A DNA stretch of 11,278 bases from Ignavibacteriaceae bacterium (GTDB taxonomy: Bacteria > Bacteroidota > Ignavibacteria > Ignavibacteriales > Ignavibacteriaceae): assembly GCA_025449775.1 (NCBI GenBank), contig JANWIS010000059.1, positions 1-11,278 of the forward strand, given 5' to 3'. The position numbers and the translations under genes were made by a program. This document shows, one piece after another, positions 1-7,581 of the stretch; position 1 is the first letter of the stretch, and each line of letters opens with the position of its first letter. The notes beneath the pieces were generated by a model that saw only the letters and a program-made list of their open reading frames with translations, had not been told where the DNA came from and ran no database searches.

Positions 1-293
1 CTGATGTTTTAAACGAAACCGAACCTGCTTTTAAATTTTCGCTTGAACAGAACTACCCAAATCCATTTAACCCGGTCACATCGATCAAATATTCAATTGC
101 TGAAGATGGAATTGTAGATTTGGCTGTTTACAATTTACTTGGTGAGAAAGTTGCAACATTAGTTAATGAAGAAAAACCTGCAGGAAATTATGAAATTAAT
201 TTTGATGCTTCGGGATTATCAAGCGGAATTTATTTCTACAAGCTGCAAGCAGGCAGTTTTATTAAGACAAAGAAAATGATTCTGCTTCGATAA
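1..293 (+). CDS. C-terminal end of a T9SS-secreted protein (type A sorting domain), 5' truncated
   Basis: The frame is open from base 3 (the gene begins before the window) to the TAA at 291-293, giving about 96 residues. They form a type IX secretion C-terminal sorting domain: an E-Q-NYPNPFNP motif encoded around bases 45-74, a central VYNLLGEKVATLV strand, the P-A-G-N-Y turn, SSGIYFYKL, and a final KTKKMILLR. In Bacteroidota and Ignavibacteria this domain takes a protein through the T9SS outer-membrane translocon and is usually cleaved off on the surface. The passenger domain lies outside the window, so its function cannot be given. The tail is clearly related to that of the large secreted protein at 1584-4163, sharing the YPNPFNP, VYNLLG, PAG-YEI-FD and TKKM-LL positions. 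Confidence 0.9.
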   Translation, partial: DVLNETEPAFKFSLEQNYPNPFNPVTSIKYSIAEDGIVDLAVYNLLGEKVATLVNEEKPAGNYEINFDASGLSSGIYFYKLQAGSFIKTKKMILLR

Positions 294-629
294 AACTCCG
301 GAGGGCAATTGCTTATGGAATAATTTTTTTTGAGCTCCTTTTATAGTCGTATGAAAAGGGGATTTCTTCTTTATTCAAGTCAGTTACCTATTAATATAGA
401 GTTGGCCTACCGTCCAAAAAACACTCAACTAATAAAGTAATTTTTTCAAATAATCCTTTCCAAACCCTAATGATAATTCCCAAAAGGCAAATACCAACCT
501 CAACTGACTAATCCTTTTTTCATCCTCTTGCTCTATTGGTATCCCGTTCATTTCAATCTATGTTGATGCAGTAATTGATAGACCACTAACAGTCTTCAAT
601 GTTCATAACAAAATTTTTAGGAGAATCAA
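294..629. other. Gene-free intergenic region, 336 bases
   Basis: This stretch separates the T9SS tail from the DUF3494 lipoprotein. A short palindrome CTCCGGAG (296-303), a second palindrome GCAATTGC (305-312) and a run of eight T (324-331) follow the upstream stop and may end transcription, but I find no good stem directly before the T run. A 29-codon ATG frame at 351-440 has no ribosome binding site or recognisable features. The promoter of the lipoprotein gene should lie in the last 100-150 bases, but no convincing -35/-10 or Bacteroidetes-type -33/-7 pair stands out. Confidence 0.5.
619..623 (+). promoter_or_regulatory. Ribosome binding site of the DUF3494 lipoprotein gene
   Basis: AGGAG lies six bases before the ATG at 630. 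It is one of the clearer Shine-Dalgarno sites in a window where several genes have little or none, and it supports the chosen start. Confidence 0.7.
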
Positions 630-1436
630 ATGAATACCGATCTAAGAAATAGAATCGATTTTTCAAACAAATGGATGCGCTTTCTCAGCATTCCATTAAC
701 GGCCGCAGTACTATTATTGTCTGTCGCTGGATGCAGTGATGATGAGAATGTAACAGGTCCATCCCCAATACCAGTTCAAACCACAGTGCAGCCAACTATC
801 AACCTTCAATCAATTACAGGTTTTGTAGTGCTGGCTGGTTCTTTAGTATCCAATATACCAACATCCGCTATTACCGGAAATATCGGGTTAAGTCCGGCTG
901 CAAGATCGTTCATTACCGGATTTGGTTTAACCGAAGTAACTGGGATAATATATGCTGCTGATGATCCTGTGCCAGTACCTGTCATGTTAACAACCGCAAA
1001 AGGTGATCTGACAACAGCCTATAATGATGCAGCGGGACGTACGGCAACTGATATAGTACTTCTTTCAGGAAATATTGGCGGGCTTACTCTGACACCAGGT
1101 CTCTATAAATCAAGCGGATCACTTGAAATATCTTCGGGTAATCTTACATTTGATGCAAGAGGAAACGCGAATGCTGTTTTCATAATTCAGATTGCATCAA
1201 CACTTATTACAACATCGGGGCGCAAAGTTATCTTGACCGGCGGCGCAAAAGCTTCAAACATTTTTTGGCAGGTTGGCACTTCAGCAACTCTTGGAACGAC
1301 CTCTGTCTTCAAGGGTACCATAATGGCTGATCAATCGATCACACTAGGCACAGGTGCAACAGTTGAAGGTAGATTATTAGCACGCATTGCTGGAATAACA
1401 TTAGCTGGCAATACAATTGTAAAACCCGCACTGTAA
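630..1436 (+). CDS. DUF3494 ice-binding-like lipoprotein
   Basis: 268 residues. The N-terminus has a charged segment, a hydrophobic stretch (about residues 18-34) and a lipobox ending LSVAGC with Cys35, followed by Ser-Asp-Asp. This predicts a lipoprotein; Ser at +2 would be compatible with outer-membrane placement under the enterobacterial rule, which may not hold here. Residues about 57-268 match the DUF3494 (ice-binding-protein-like) fold: the VVLAGSLVSN opening, ITGNIGLSPAA, LTTAYNDAAGR (127-137), GNIGGLTLTPGLYK (147-160), LTFDARGNANAVFIIQI (172-188), NIFWQVGTSATLG (210-222), then SITLGTGATVEGRLLAR (236-252). The family is a right-handed beta-helix known from polar bacteria, diatoms and fungi, where members bind ice; many mesophile homologues have no proven ice activity and may be adhesins or surface proteins. 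The gene stands alone, with a clear RBS and a terminator after it. The family call is firm; ice binding is not shown. Confidence 0.92.
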   Translation: MNTDLRNRIDFSNKWMRFLSIPLTAAVLLLSVAGCSDDENVTGPSPIPVQTTVQPTINLQSITGFVVLAGSLVSNIPTSAITGNIGLSPAARSFITGFGLTEVTGIIYAADDPVPVPVMLTTAKGDLTTAYNDAAGRTATDIVLLSGNIGGLTLTPGLYKSSGSLEISSGNLTFDARGNANAVFIIQIASTLITTSGRKVILTGGAKASNIFWQVGTSATLGTTSVFKGTIMADQSITLGTGATVEGRLLARIAGITLAGNTIVKPAL

Positions 1437-1534
1437 AAAGTTGATGATTTAAATATAAGATACTAGCAGGAAATCTTGTTGAAACATGGCAAATGATACT
1501 ACTGAAATAATTTTTTGATCCTGTTGAAAACAAA

Positions 1535-1557
1535 AAGGCGATCGGTATGATCGCCTT
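1535..1557. terminator. Bidirectional intrinsic terminator between convergent genes
   Basis: A perfect 9-bp stem, AAGGCGATC (1535-1543) with GATCGCCTT (1549-1557), and a 5-base loop GGTAT. On the plus strand it is followed by ATTTTTTATTTTA; on the minus strand by TTTGTTTTC. It lies between the ends of the plus-strand lipoprotein gene (1436) and the minus-strand gene ending at 1584, so it can stop both transcripts. Confidence 0.88.
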
Positions 1558-1583
1558 ATTTTTTATTTTATTTCCATCCCTTA

Positions 1584-4163
1584 TTATTTTAATAAAACCA
1601 TTTTCTTTGTCTGGGTATAATTACCAGCTTCAATCCGGTAAAAATATGTTCCGCTTGGCAGTCCTGTTCCATCAAATTCAATTTCATATTTTCCTGCCGG
1701 TTTAAACTCATCAAGAAGTGTTATTACTTCATTGCCAAGTAAATTATAAACTTTCAGAGTTTGAAAACTGCTGACTGAAGATTGCCAGCTGATCTTTGTA
1801 GTTGGATTAAACGGATTCGGATAATTTTGTTCGAGCTGAAAATTCTTTACAACAGATGGTTCGTTATCATTTCCGGTTATAATTGTACTGAGCAGCTTTC
1901 TTTCAAATGCACCTCTTCCATGCGTCATTATTCTGATGACATTGTTAGCAGTTGTAATATTCAAATCCATAGCTTGTGCGCCGTCTATCAGACCATCATT
2001 AAAATCCATCCAATTATTACCACCGCTTGTAGATACAAAAACTCCGACATCAGTGCCAACATAAATGTGATTGACATTGTTAGGATCTACAATAACAGAT
2101 GGTGTTGGAATATCAGGAAGATTGTTACTGATATCAGTCCAACTAACACCGCTATTCATGGATTTAAAAACGTGACCAGTTCCAAAACCATAAAAAGTTA
2201 CATAAACAATGTTATCATCTAAAGGATCAACTGCAATGTCGGATGGAAATCTATCCGGAAGTGATCCTGTAATATTTGTCCAGTTGGTTCCTCCATTTGT
2301 CGTTCTGAAAATATTTCCTCTTGTTGATTGAGATGGTGCTGTTGCAACATATACTTTATCACTGCTTTGGTAGCTCATTTCCATAGCAATAGCAGGATTG
2401 CCATCTAAAGAAAGATTTCCGTTAGTTGCAGTCCAGTTTGTTCCTGAATTAGTTGATTTAAAAACTTTATCTCTTCCGGCATAAAGAATAGCACTATTTC
2501 CATTGAAGGATCTGAATGGAGCAATGAAAGAAGTAAAGTTACTATTCGGTGGTGTTATGGTTGAGAAGTTATTTCCTCCATTTGTAGAACGCAGCATATT
2601 AAGAAACTGCCACGATGCATAAACGTTATTATCGTTATTCGGATCTGTTGATGTCCAGCTTCCATCACCTCCGATTGTTCTTATCCAGGCAAGATCACCA
2701 TCATAAATTACTGTGCTGTTATCCTGTAAACCACCCATTGTTTTTAGTGAATCAGTTTGTGAGCTTGATGTGCCATTGTAAAACTGTGTGGTCTGATATC
2801 TACCGTTACAGGATTGAAATGTTTCACCAAGATCTGTTGTTCTGAATATACCCCCATCAGTACCAACATAAAAAACATTTTGTAGTGTTGGATGCTGAAC
2901 AACAACATGAGCGTCAGCATGCGTGTATCCTGGTCCGCCTTCAGGTCCACCGACAGGTGGTCTTCCAAGAGTTAGTCCGCCATCAGATTTTTGAACAATA
3001 GTTGTTCCGCCGTTTGTAGATTTCCAAACTGCAATTCCTATTACAATAAGGTTATTCTGGTTCCATTGATCAATTGCAACATCGTGTGAGAACCAGCCCT
3101 GATGCTGTGAATAATCTGTCTGTGTCAGAATCGTCCAAGTTAATCCTGCATTTGTTGATCTACAAAGCCAGCTCGCACCATTTGATGATGAGAAACCATT
3201 CCCGATGCTTGCATAAACTATATTTGGATTTGAGTTGTATAATTCGAGTAATATTTTTCCTTCATAATAGGAAGGTAATCCTGTTGTGATATGATTCCAG
3301 GTTGTACCGCCATCTGTGGTACGGTGAATTCCGAATCCTGGACTAGCAAAGTTGCCATGTGAAGAAATAACTATGTTTGTATCTGCCGGGTTAATAACAA
3401 GATCAATTCCCATAATTATATTATTCACTTGCTGCCAGGTTAATCCTGCATTATAAGATCTGTAAATACCTTCTGTAGTTGCCGCCCAAACTGTGTTTGA
3501 ATTTAACGGGTTAATTTTTACAGCCCATATACCCCTTTCGGAATTGTATGACCAGTCGAGAACTTTACTCCACGTTTGTCCGCCGTCGGTGGTTTTTAAA
3601 ATTCCTATACCATAAGTGCCTCTCAAATCTCTGTACGCTGCACCGTGCCCGGCACCATTGTAATTATAAACTTCTCCTGTTCCAATATAAATTGTGTTGG
3701 AATCATTTGGAACTATTGCAATAGAACTTACTCCAAGAACAGGGAAACCAGTTGGAACATAATGCCAGGCATCAACACCAACTCCAGCCGAGTAACTTCT
3801 CCATAAACCGCCGCTTGCAGATCCAACATAAATTGTATTCGGGTTTTGAGGATTGAATGTGATTGCATTTGTTCTGCCGCCTGTATTGTGAGGTCCTATG
3901 GCAGTCCATTGAGATCCGATAAAAGTTTCTTGTTTATCCAATCTCATCTGCATCATTTCTTCAAATGCGTTGAAAAATCCTTCGGATGAAATTTCTTTTT
4001 CCGGATAAGCTCTGACCATATTCCAGAATTCCAAAGCATTATATGCGCCTGAAATTTTTTCTTGTTTTTTTATTTCAGAGGTGTTCAGGTTGAAAATGCT
4101 GGTGGTTAGAAACCCGATAAGTGTAATGATGATTATAAAAATGAAAGTAAAACTTTTTTTCAT
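1584..4163 (-). CDS. Secreted Asp-box/BNR beta-propeller protein with T9SS type A sorting domain
   Basis: 859 residues. The N-terminus (Met-Lys-Lys-Ser, then a hydrophobic run to about residue 24) is a signal peptide. Residues about 85-755 carry at least eleven Asp-box-like motifs of the S/T-x-D/N-x-G-x-T-W type: around 190-198, 235-243, 281-289, 335-343, 381-388, 441-449, 525-533, 569-577, 620-628, 667-675 and 710-718. They are interleaved with N-x-x-x-IYVG/VYVAT strands at blade-like spacing, so one or two beta-propellers of the sortilin/VPS10 or BNR type are likely. The last ~85 residues are a T9SS sorting domain (NYPNPFNP at 780-787, ending TKKMVLLK), so the protein is exported to the surface or released. 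Relatives are often labelled glycosyl hydrolase or 'WD40/YVTN/BNR-like'; I see no catalytic signature that justifies calling it a sialidase or xyloglucanase. AAAGGATG lies 6 bases before the ATG and supports this start. Confidence 0.9.
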   Translation of the reverse strand: MKKSFTFIFIIIITLIGFLTTSIFNLNTSEIKKQEKISGAYNALEFWNMVRAYPEKEISSEGFFNAFEEMMQMRLDKQETFIGSQWTAIGPHNTGGRTNAITFNPQNPNTIYVGSASGGLWRSYSAGVGVDAWHYVPTGFPVLGVSSIAIVPNDSNTIYIGTGEVYNYNGAGHGAAYRDLRGTYGIGILKTTDGGQTWSKVLDWSYNSERGIWAVKINPLNSNTVWAATTEGIYRSYNAGLTWQQVNNIIMGIDLVINPADTNIVISSHGNFASPGFGIHRTTDGGTTWNHITTGLPSYYEGKILLELYNSNPNIVYASIGNGFSSSNGASWLCRSTNAGLTWTILTQTDYSQHQGWFSHDVAIDQWNQNNLIVIGIAVWKSTNGGTTIVQKSDGGLTLGRPPVGGPEGGPGYTHADAHVVVQHPTLQNVFYVGTDGGIFRTTDLGETFQSCNGRYQTTQFYNGTSSSQTDSLKTMGGLQDNSTVIYDGDLAWIRTIGGDGSWTSTDPNNDNNVYASWQFLNMLRSTNGGNNFSTITPPNSNFTSFIAPFRSFNGNSAILYAGRDKVFKSTNSGTNWTATNGNLSLDGNPAIAMEMSYQSSDKVYVATAPSQSTRGNIFRTTNGGTNWTNITGSLPDRFPSDIAVDPLDDNIVYVTFYGFGTGHVFKSMNSGVSWTDISNNLPDIPTPSVIVDPNNVNHIYVGTDVGVFVSTSGGNNWMDFNDGLIDGAQAMDLNITTANNVIRIMTHGRGAFERKLLSTIITGNDNEPSVVKNFQLEQNYPNPFNPTTKISWQSSVSSFQTLKVYNLLGNEVITLLDEFKPAGKYEIEFDGTGLPSGTYFYRIEAGNYTQTKKMVLLK

Positions 4164-4318
4164 ATTTCATCCTTTAAAATTATTATCAATGTGATCAATG
4201 TTGAATTCAAGTTAAAATTAATCCGTTTCAATTTACAACACTAAATTAATACCGTCAAAAATAAAACTTCACAATAACTTTTGATTGATAGTTGAAAAGA
4301 TAGAAAAGGTAAATTAAA

Positions 4319-4338
4319 AAGGCGGGTATTCCCGCCTT
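4319..4338 (-). terminator. Intrinsic terminator after thioredoxin gene
   Basis: Eight-bp stem AAGGCGGG (4319-4326) with CCCGCCTT (4331-4338) and a 4-base TATT loop. Read on the minus strand it follows the thioredoxin stop by 8 bases and is followed by TTTAATTTA. It separates trxA from the propeller gene, which therefore needs its own promoter in 4164-4318. Confidence 0.82.
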
Positions 4339-4346
4339 CAAATGAT

Positions 4347-4682
4347 TTAATTAATATTAACGAGATATGGTTTAAGTTTTTCCTCTAAAAATCTTTTTGG
4401 AACAGCCCCGATCACTGCATCCACAACCTGACCATCTTTAAATATTCCAAGAGTTGGAATGCTTCTGATGCCATATGTAATTACAGTATTCTGGTTTTCG
4501 TCTGTGTTAAGCTTAACGACTTTTAACTTACCCTGGTATTCGTTTGCAATTTGTTCTACTACCGGTGCAACTGCTCTGCATGGACCGCACCACGGTGCCC
4601 AAAAATCCACTAAAACTGGTGTATCCGATTTCAAAACTTCCTGCTCAAAATTAAAATCGTTTCCTTCAACTACGTTTTTCAT
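4347..4682 (-). CDS. trxA: Thioredoxin
   Basis: 111 residues, the usual length of a stand-alone cytoplasmic thioredoxin. It carries the classic active site WCGPC (Cys32 and Cys35) inside LVDFWAPWCGPC, the buried Asp26, and the cis-proline loop at IPTL (Pro76), followed by the G-x-x-P region (GAVPKRFLEEKL, 92-103). The protein reduces disulfides in target proteins and is itself recharged by thioredoxin reductase, which is not in this window. No signal peptide is present. AAGGG lies about nine bases before the ATG. The gene is downstream of the amidase gene with a 143-base gap and no obvious terminator there, so it may be read both from its own promoter and by read-through. It has a clear terminator behind it. 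Confidence 0.96.
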   Translation of the reverse strand: MKNVVEGNDFNFEQEVLKSDTPVLVDFWAPWCGPCRAVAPVVEQIANEYQGKLKVVKLNTDENQNTVITYGIRSIPTLGIFKDGQVVDAVIGAVPKRFLEEKLKPYLVNIN

Positions 4683-4825
4683 TAAATGAACCCTTGATTG
4701 TTATTAAATATTTGCGCTGATATGATGAAATAAAGCAGTTGGAAGATTCATATAAATATTGATAAAAATCACAGCTTTAATAAGAAAATTTTACTGATTT
4801 AAAATGAATTCAATTACTGATTTGC

Positions 4826-6394
4826 TCACTGTAAATCCGCTTCAATTTCTTTTTCATAAAAACCACGGTAAGTTTTTATTGCACTGAAGATGCATTCAGC
4901 CATTTGTTTTTGTCCGACAGCAGTTTTTAGAAATTTAGCATCGTCTTTGTTTGATATAAATCCGGTTTCAATAAGCACACTCGGCATTGACGCACCAACA
5001 AGAACATAAAAACCAGCTTGCTTAACTCCGCGTGATTTTAATTTCAGATTGGCATCGAATTCTTTGTGAAGCAACTCGGCAAATTTTTCAGAGTATTTCA
5101 TATAGGCAGAATGAGCCATACTTACGAGAATAAAATTTTCGTCCGTAAGTTTTTCATATCGCTGAGGGTTGTCCTCAAATTCAATTACACTGTTTTCAGT
5201 TTCAGCAATATCAATTGCTTCTTCAGTTCTTCCCGGTCTTAAAAGATAAACTTCTGTACCATTAACATCGGTTGGTTTTTTCTTTGTCGAGTTGCAATGG
5301 ATTGAAATGAATAGTTTTCCATTATTCTCGTTTGCAATTTTACCGCGTTTATAAAGATCAACAAAGCTGTCATCTTTCCTGGTATATACAACTTTTACAT
5401 CAGGCATTTCTTTTTTCATCAGCTCACCGAGTTTTAGTGCAATAGAAAGAGTGACCTCTTTTTCTTTCAGCTTATCTATCCCGATTGCCCCGGGATCCCT
5501 TCCTCCATGCCCGGCATCAATTACTACAACATCGAAACTCCATTTATCCGAACTCTTATTTGTTTGTCCATTTTTATTGAAGACTTTATTGTGGATTGTA
5601 ATAATTATATCATTACTTCCGGGCGCATTCATTACATCGTGAGTTGAGTATTCACTTCCTACTTTGAATTTAAACTCAACATCGGTTCCAACATTTCTTG
5701 TTTCTATTTTTTGCAAAAGACCGCTTACTGAACTTCTGCTTGTCTTTTCAACATCCGCATTAACTTTTCTGAAAATTATCATCAGCTCACCATCTTTAAA
5801 TGAGCTGTAATATGATGGAATCCTCGATTTAGTATGTATTCGGACAAGGGCACCGTTTGTTTTTTCAGTGATCGACAATCCTGTAATTCCATATCCGGTT
5901 GTTGGTGGAAGATCAGGATTATCGTACATCCATTGCTTGCCTTCGAACGGAGATGAAATTTTTTCACCAAGAATAAGCTTGTTATTTTTTTCTAACACCA
6001 ATTCACGTTCAAGAATAGCTTCCAAAGGGCTGATAGAAAAAAGAAGTGGAATATAAGTTTTATCATCCCTTACATAAGTTGATGTTGGAAGCTGATAGAC
6101 TTTTGGAACTCCAGTTGCTCGTGGTGTGACTATTAAAAAAGGATTCTTCGGAGTTGATTTTAAAAGCAGGTAGTTTGATTTAAGTTCTACTTTACCTGTT
6201 TTTTCATTTTCAAAATAATTTATGGATAATACTTTAGCCAATTCTGCAATTGGGATATAAATGATCCCTTCACGCAGCCAGGCAGTTAAATTTTTATTTC
6301 CTTCTTTTGTAACTACAGTGATATTCTGACTCTGTTGAGCCAGCAGTAGCTCAGCAGAAAGAAAAAACATGAATGTAATAAATATTTTTTTCAT
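4826..6394 (-). CDS. Periplasmic zinc N-acetylmuramoyl-L-alanine amidase (Amidase_3) with AMIN-like domain
   Basis: 522 residues from the ATG at 6394. A signal peptide (MKKIFITFMFFLSAELLLA) opens the protein. Residues about 23-145 hold two similar strands with 'IYIPI' and 'TYIPLLF', resembling a copper-amine-oxidase N-terminal-like (peptidoglycan-associated) domain. Residues about 168-270 resemble an AMIN domain. The catalytic Amidase_3 domain follows: VVVIDAGHGGRDPGAIG with zinc ligand His296, Glu311 in KEKEVTL, SIHCN with His366, and catalytic Glu476 in LIETGFISN. The enzyme cleaves the lactyl-amide bond between MurNAc and the stem peptide during cell separation or wall turnover. A TTG at 6415 in the same frame would add seven residues and overlap the upstream gene; the ATG is preferred because it gives a normal signal peptide and leaves a 13-base gap. 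The only SD-like match (ATAGG) is poorly placed, suggesting translational coupling. Confidence 0.93.
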   Translation of the reverse strand: MKKIFITFMFFLSAELLLAQQSQNITVVTKEGNKNLTAWLREGIIYIPIAELAKVLSINYFENEKTGKVELKSNYLLLKSTPKNPFLIVTPRATGVPKVYQLPTSTYVRDDKTYIPLLFSISPLEAILERELVLEKNNKLILGEKISSPFEGKQWMYDNPDLPPTTGYGITGLSITEKTNGALVRIHTKSRIPSYYSSFKDGELMIIFRKVNADVEKTSRSSVSGLLQKIETRNVGTDVEFKFKVGSEYSTHDVMNAPGSNDIIITIHNKVFNKNGQTNKSSDKWSFDVVVIDAGHGGRDPGAIGIDKLKEKEVTLSIALKLGELMKKEMPDVKVVYTRKDDSFVDLYKRGKIANENNGKLFISIHCNSTKKKPTDVNGTEVYLLRPGRTEEAIDIAETENSVIEFEDNPQRYEKLTDENFILVSMAHSAYMKYSEKFAELLHKEFDANLKLKSRGVKQAGFYVLVGASMPSVLIETGFISNKDDAKFLKTAVGQKQMAECIFSAIKTYRGFYEKEIEADLQ

Positions 6395-6407
6395 CCGGAT
6401 TATAAAC

Positions 6408-6986
6408 CTATCCAATGAAAGGAATCATAAAACCGCTTTTCTTCTTATAATCAGAAAATTTATTAGCGAAATGTTTTGCAAGAAGCTTATCTTCTAAAGA
6501 AGCTCTCATTATGTATATCGGAATTTCAATCAGTGCGAGTCCGCCGACTATATAGCTGAATGTAGCCGCTGTTGCTCCAATATCAAGAAGTATCTGGCAA
6601 ATGTATTGGGGATGACGTATAAATTTAAAAGGTCCTTTTGTGATCAAGTCATGATGTTTTTTTATCATAATATCCTGTGAGTAATTATCTCCAAGAATTT
6701 TAAATGACCAAACCTGGATCCAGGAAAAAACAAGGTAAACAATCAAACCGATGTAACGGATAATCTTGTAATCTTCAAGGTATTCCAGAGTTCCAATCTG
6801 GAATACTGCCAGAATCAACGCCACAAGTGAAAGCATCGAAACAACAGGCGGCAACTTTTGCAGAAATGTTTTTGGTTTTTCACGTATTTCCGAAACAGTC
6901 GATTTTAATCCTCGTTTCGCTCCGGAAATATTTGCACCAAAAGTTCCGATTATGTTTAGAAGCACAATGATGTTGATTGGATCCAT
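6408..6986 (-). CDS. Isoprenylcysteine carboxyl methyltransferase/PEMT-like membrane methyltransferase
   Basis: 192 residues with hydrophobic segments near residues 5-20, 48-68, 77-95 and 132-160, so an integral inner-membrane protein. The C-terminal half has the family signature: K-GPFKFIRHPQY (117-128), an acidic pair in ASLEDKLLAKHF (162-173) and F-x-x-Y-K-K-K-x-GFMIPF near the end. This ICMT/phospholipid N-methyltransferase-like fold binds S-adenosylmethionine at the membrane face. Bacterial members have varied or unknown substrates, such as lipids or small isoprenoids; a protein CaaX-type substrate is not expected. AAGG lies nine bases before the ATG. The gene ends 13 bases before the amidase ATG, so the two are probably co-transcribed. 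The family is sure, the substrate unknown. Confidence 0.85.
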   Translation of the reverse strand: MDPINIIVLLNIIGTFGANISGAKRGLKSTVSEIREKPKTFLQKLPPVVSMLSLVALILAVFQIGTLEYLEDYKIIRYIGLIVYLVFSWIQVWSFKILGDNYSQDIMIKKHHDLITKGPFKFIRHPQYICQILLDIGATAATFSYIVGGLALIEIPIYIMRASLEDKLLAKHFANKFSDYKKKSGFMIPFIG

Positions 6987-7079
6987 TTTATCTGACCTTA
7001 AGAAAAAAATCGATTAAAGTTTTTTAAAATTATGTTTAAAAGATACTTAATTGCGGGCAATAAACAGGAGGTAAATAAT

Positions 7080-7114
7080 TTCTCAGTTTAACAATCTGCG
7101 GTTGAGAATTTTTT
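7080..7114. terminator. Weak hairpin with T tract, orphan on the plus strand
   Basis: TTCTCA (7080-7085) can pair with TGAGAA (7103-7108) across a 17-base loop, followed on the plus strand by six T (7109-7114). No plus-strand gene precedes it. On the minus strand it lies about 20 bases after the Trm112-like gene and has only a moderately T-rich tail (AATTATTTA). It may act as a weak terminator for that gene, or be chance. Confidence 0.25.
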
Positions 7115-7128
7115 AATTCGCGTATAAT

Positions 7129-7347
7129 TTAATCAGTTGCTTTACCATGTCTTTTCATTATCTCTTTCCATTCTTCAATTGAAAGCTGTTCCGATTCATC
7201 AATCAACATCACCGGTATATTATCCTCGATACGGTAACGTCGTCTTGTATTTTTATCTGTTGAAACCAGCGAGTTGCCATCAAGAACAAGGTCAGCTTTA
7301 GTTTCTGGACAGCAGAGTATTTCAAGCAGTTCTTTACTAATCATCAT
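7129..7347 (-). CDS. Trm112 family protein (YcaR/UPF0434-like)
   Basis: 72 residues, close to the 60-70 usual for bacterial Trm112-like proteins. The pattern fits: LLEILCCPETKADL (7-20), a short beta region with RRRYRIEDNIPVMLIDE (35-51), then an acidic tail helix. In yeast and archaea Trm112 is a zinc-binding activator of methyltransferases acting on tRNA, rRNA and release factors; bacterial partners are poorly known. Here only Cys12-Cys13 are present and the second Cys pair is absent (residues 28-37 have none), so zinc binding like that of the eukaryotic protein is unlikely. Two ATGs stand in tandem; AAAGGA is 5 bases before the first and 8 before the second, so either Met may be used. The upstream neighbour is 262 bases away, so the gene is probably a separate unit. 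Confidence 0.85.
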   Translation of the reverse strand: MMISKELLEILCCPETKADLVLDGNSLVSTDKNTRRRYRIEDNIPVMLIDESEQLSIEEWKEIMKRHGKATD

Positions 7348-7532
7348 TAAATCCTTTTTGCTATAAAAATAAGAAATTATTTTTTACCAGTTAAAATAAT
7401 GTTGTGGATAGTAATATTCTCTTTTATTAATAAACCAGAATGATATTTCAACAGATAAGCTCAAATGTTTAAAAATTACGGACAATTTGTATTTATCAGA
7501 AACTATTGATAAAATACTATCCCTCACCCTAA

Positions 7533-7581
7533 CGTCCCCCGTAAAACTCTTTCTCTTCTCGTAAGAGAGGGAGGGGGGACG
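7533..7581. repeat. Bulged inverted repeat (19 paired bases), possible dispersed repeat or terminator
   Basis: CGTCCCCC (7533-7540) pairs perfectly with GGGGGACG (7574-7581). Inside it, CTCTTTCTCTT (7547-7557) pairs with AAGAGAGGGAG (7563-7573) using two G-U pairs, leaving a 5-base loop and a 6-base bulge GTAAAA on one side. It sits 28 bases past the stop of the ArsC-like gene. The flank CCCTCACCCTAACG just before it resembles a GC-rich intergenic repeat seen in many unrelated bacteria. There is no T run on the minus side, so it is not a textbook terminator; the C/G-rich sequence stands out from its AT-rich surroundings. Confidence 0.6.

Noticed and set aside
296..331. Terminator after the first T9SS gene
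   Set aside because: There is a run of eight T, but the two palindromes before it (CTCCGGAG and GCAATTGC) are self-complementary without a loop and do not form a good stem next to the T run.
351..440. A 29-codon ATG reading frame on the plus strand in the first intergenic region
   Set aside because: There is no ribosome binding site, the composition is unremarkable, and no motif or neighbour supports it.
1584..4163. Sialidase (neuraminidase) identity for the Asp-box protein
   Set aside because: Asp boxes occur in many propeller families; the catalytic arginine triad and Tyr/Glu pair of sialidases cannot be recognised.
6395..6415. TTG at 6415 as start of the amidase
   Set aside because: It adds seven residues ahead of a normal signal peptide, has no ribosome binding site, and overlaps the upstream gene; the ATG at 6394 is a better fit.
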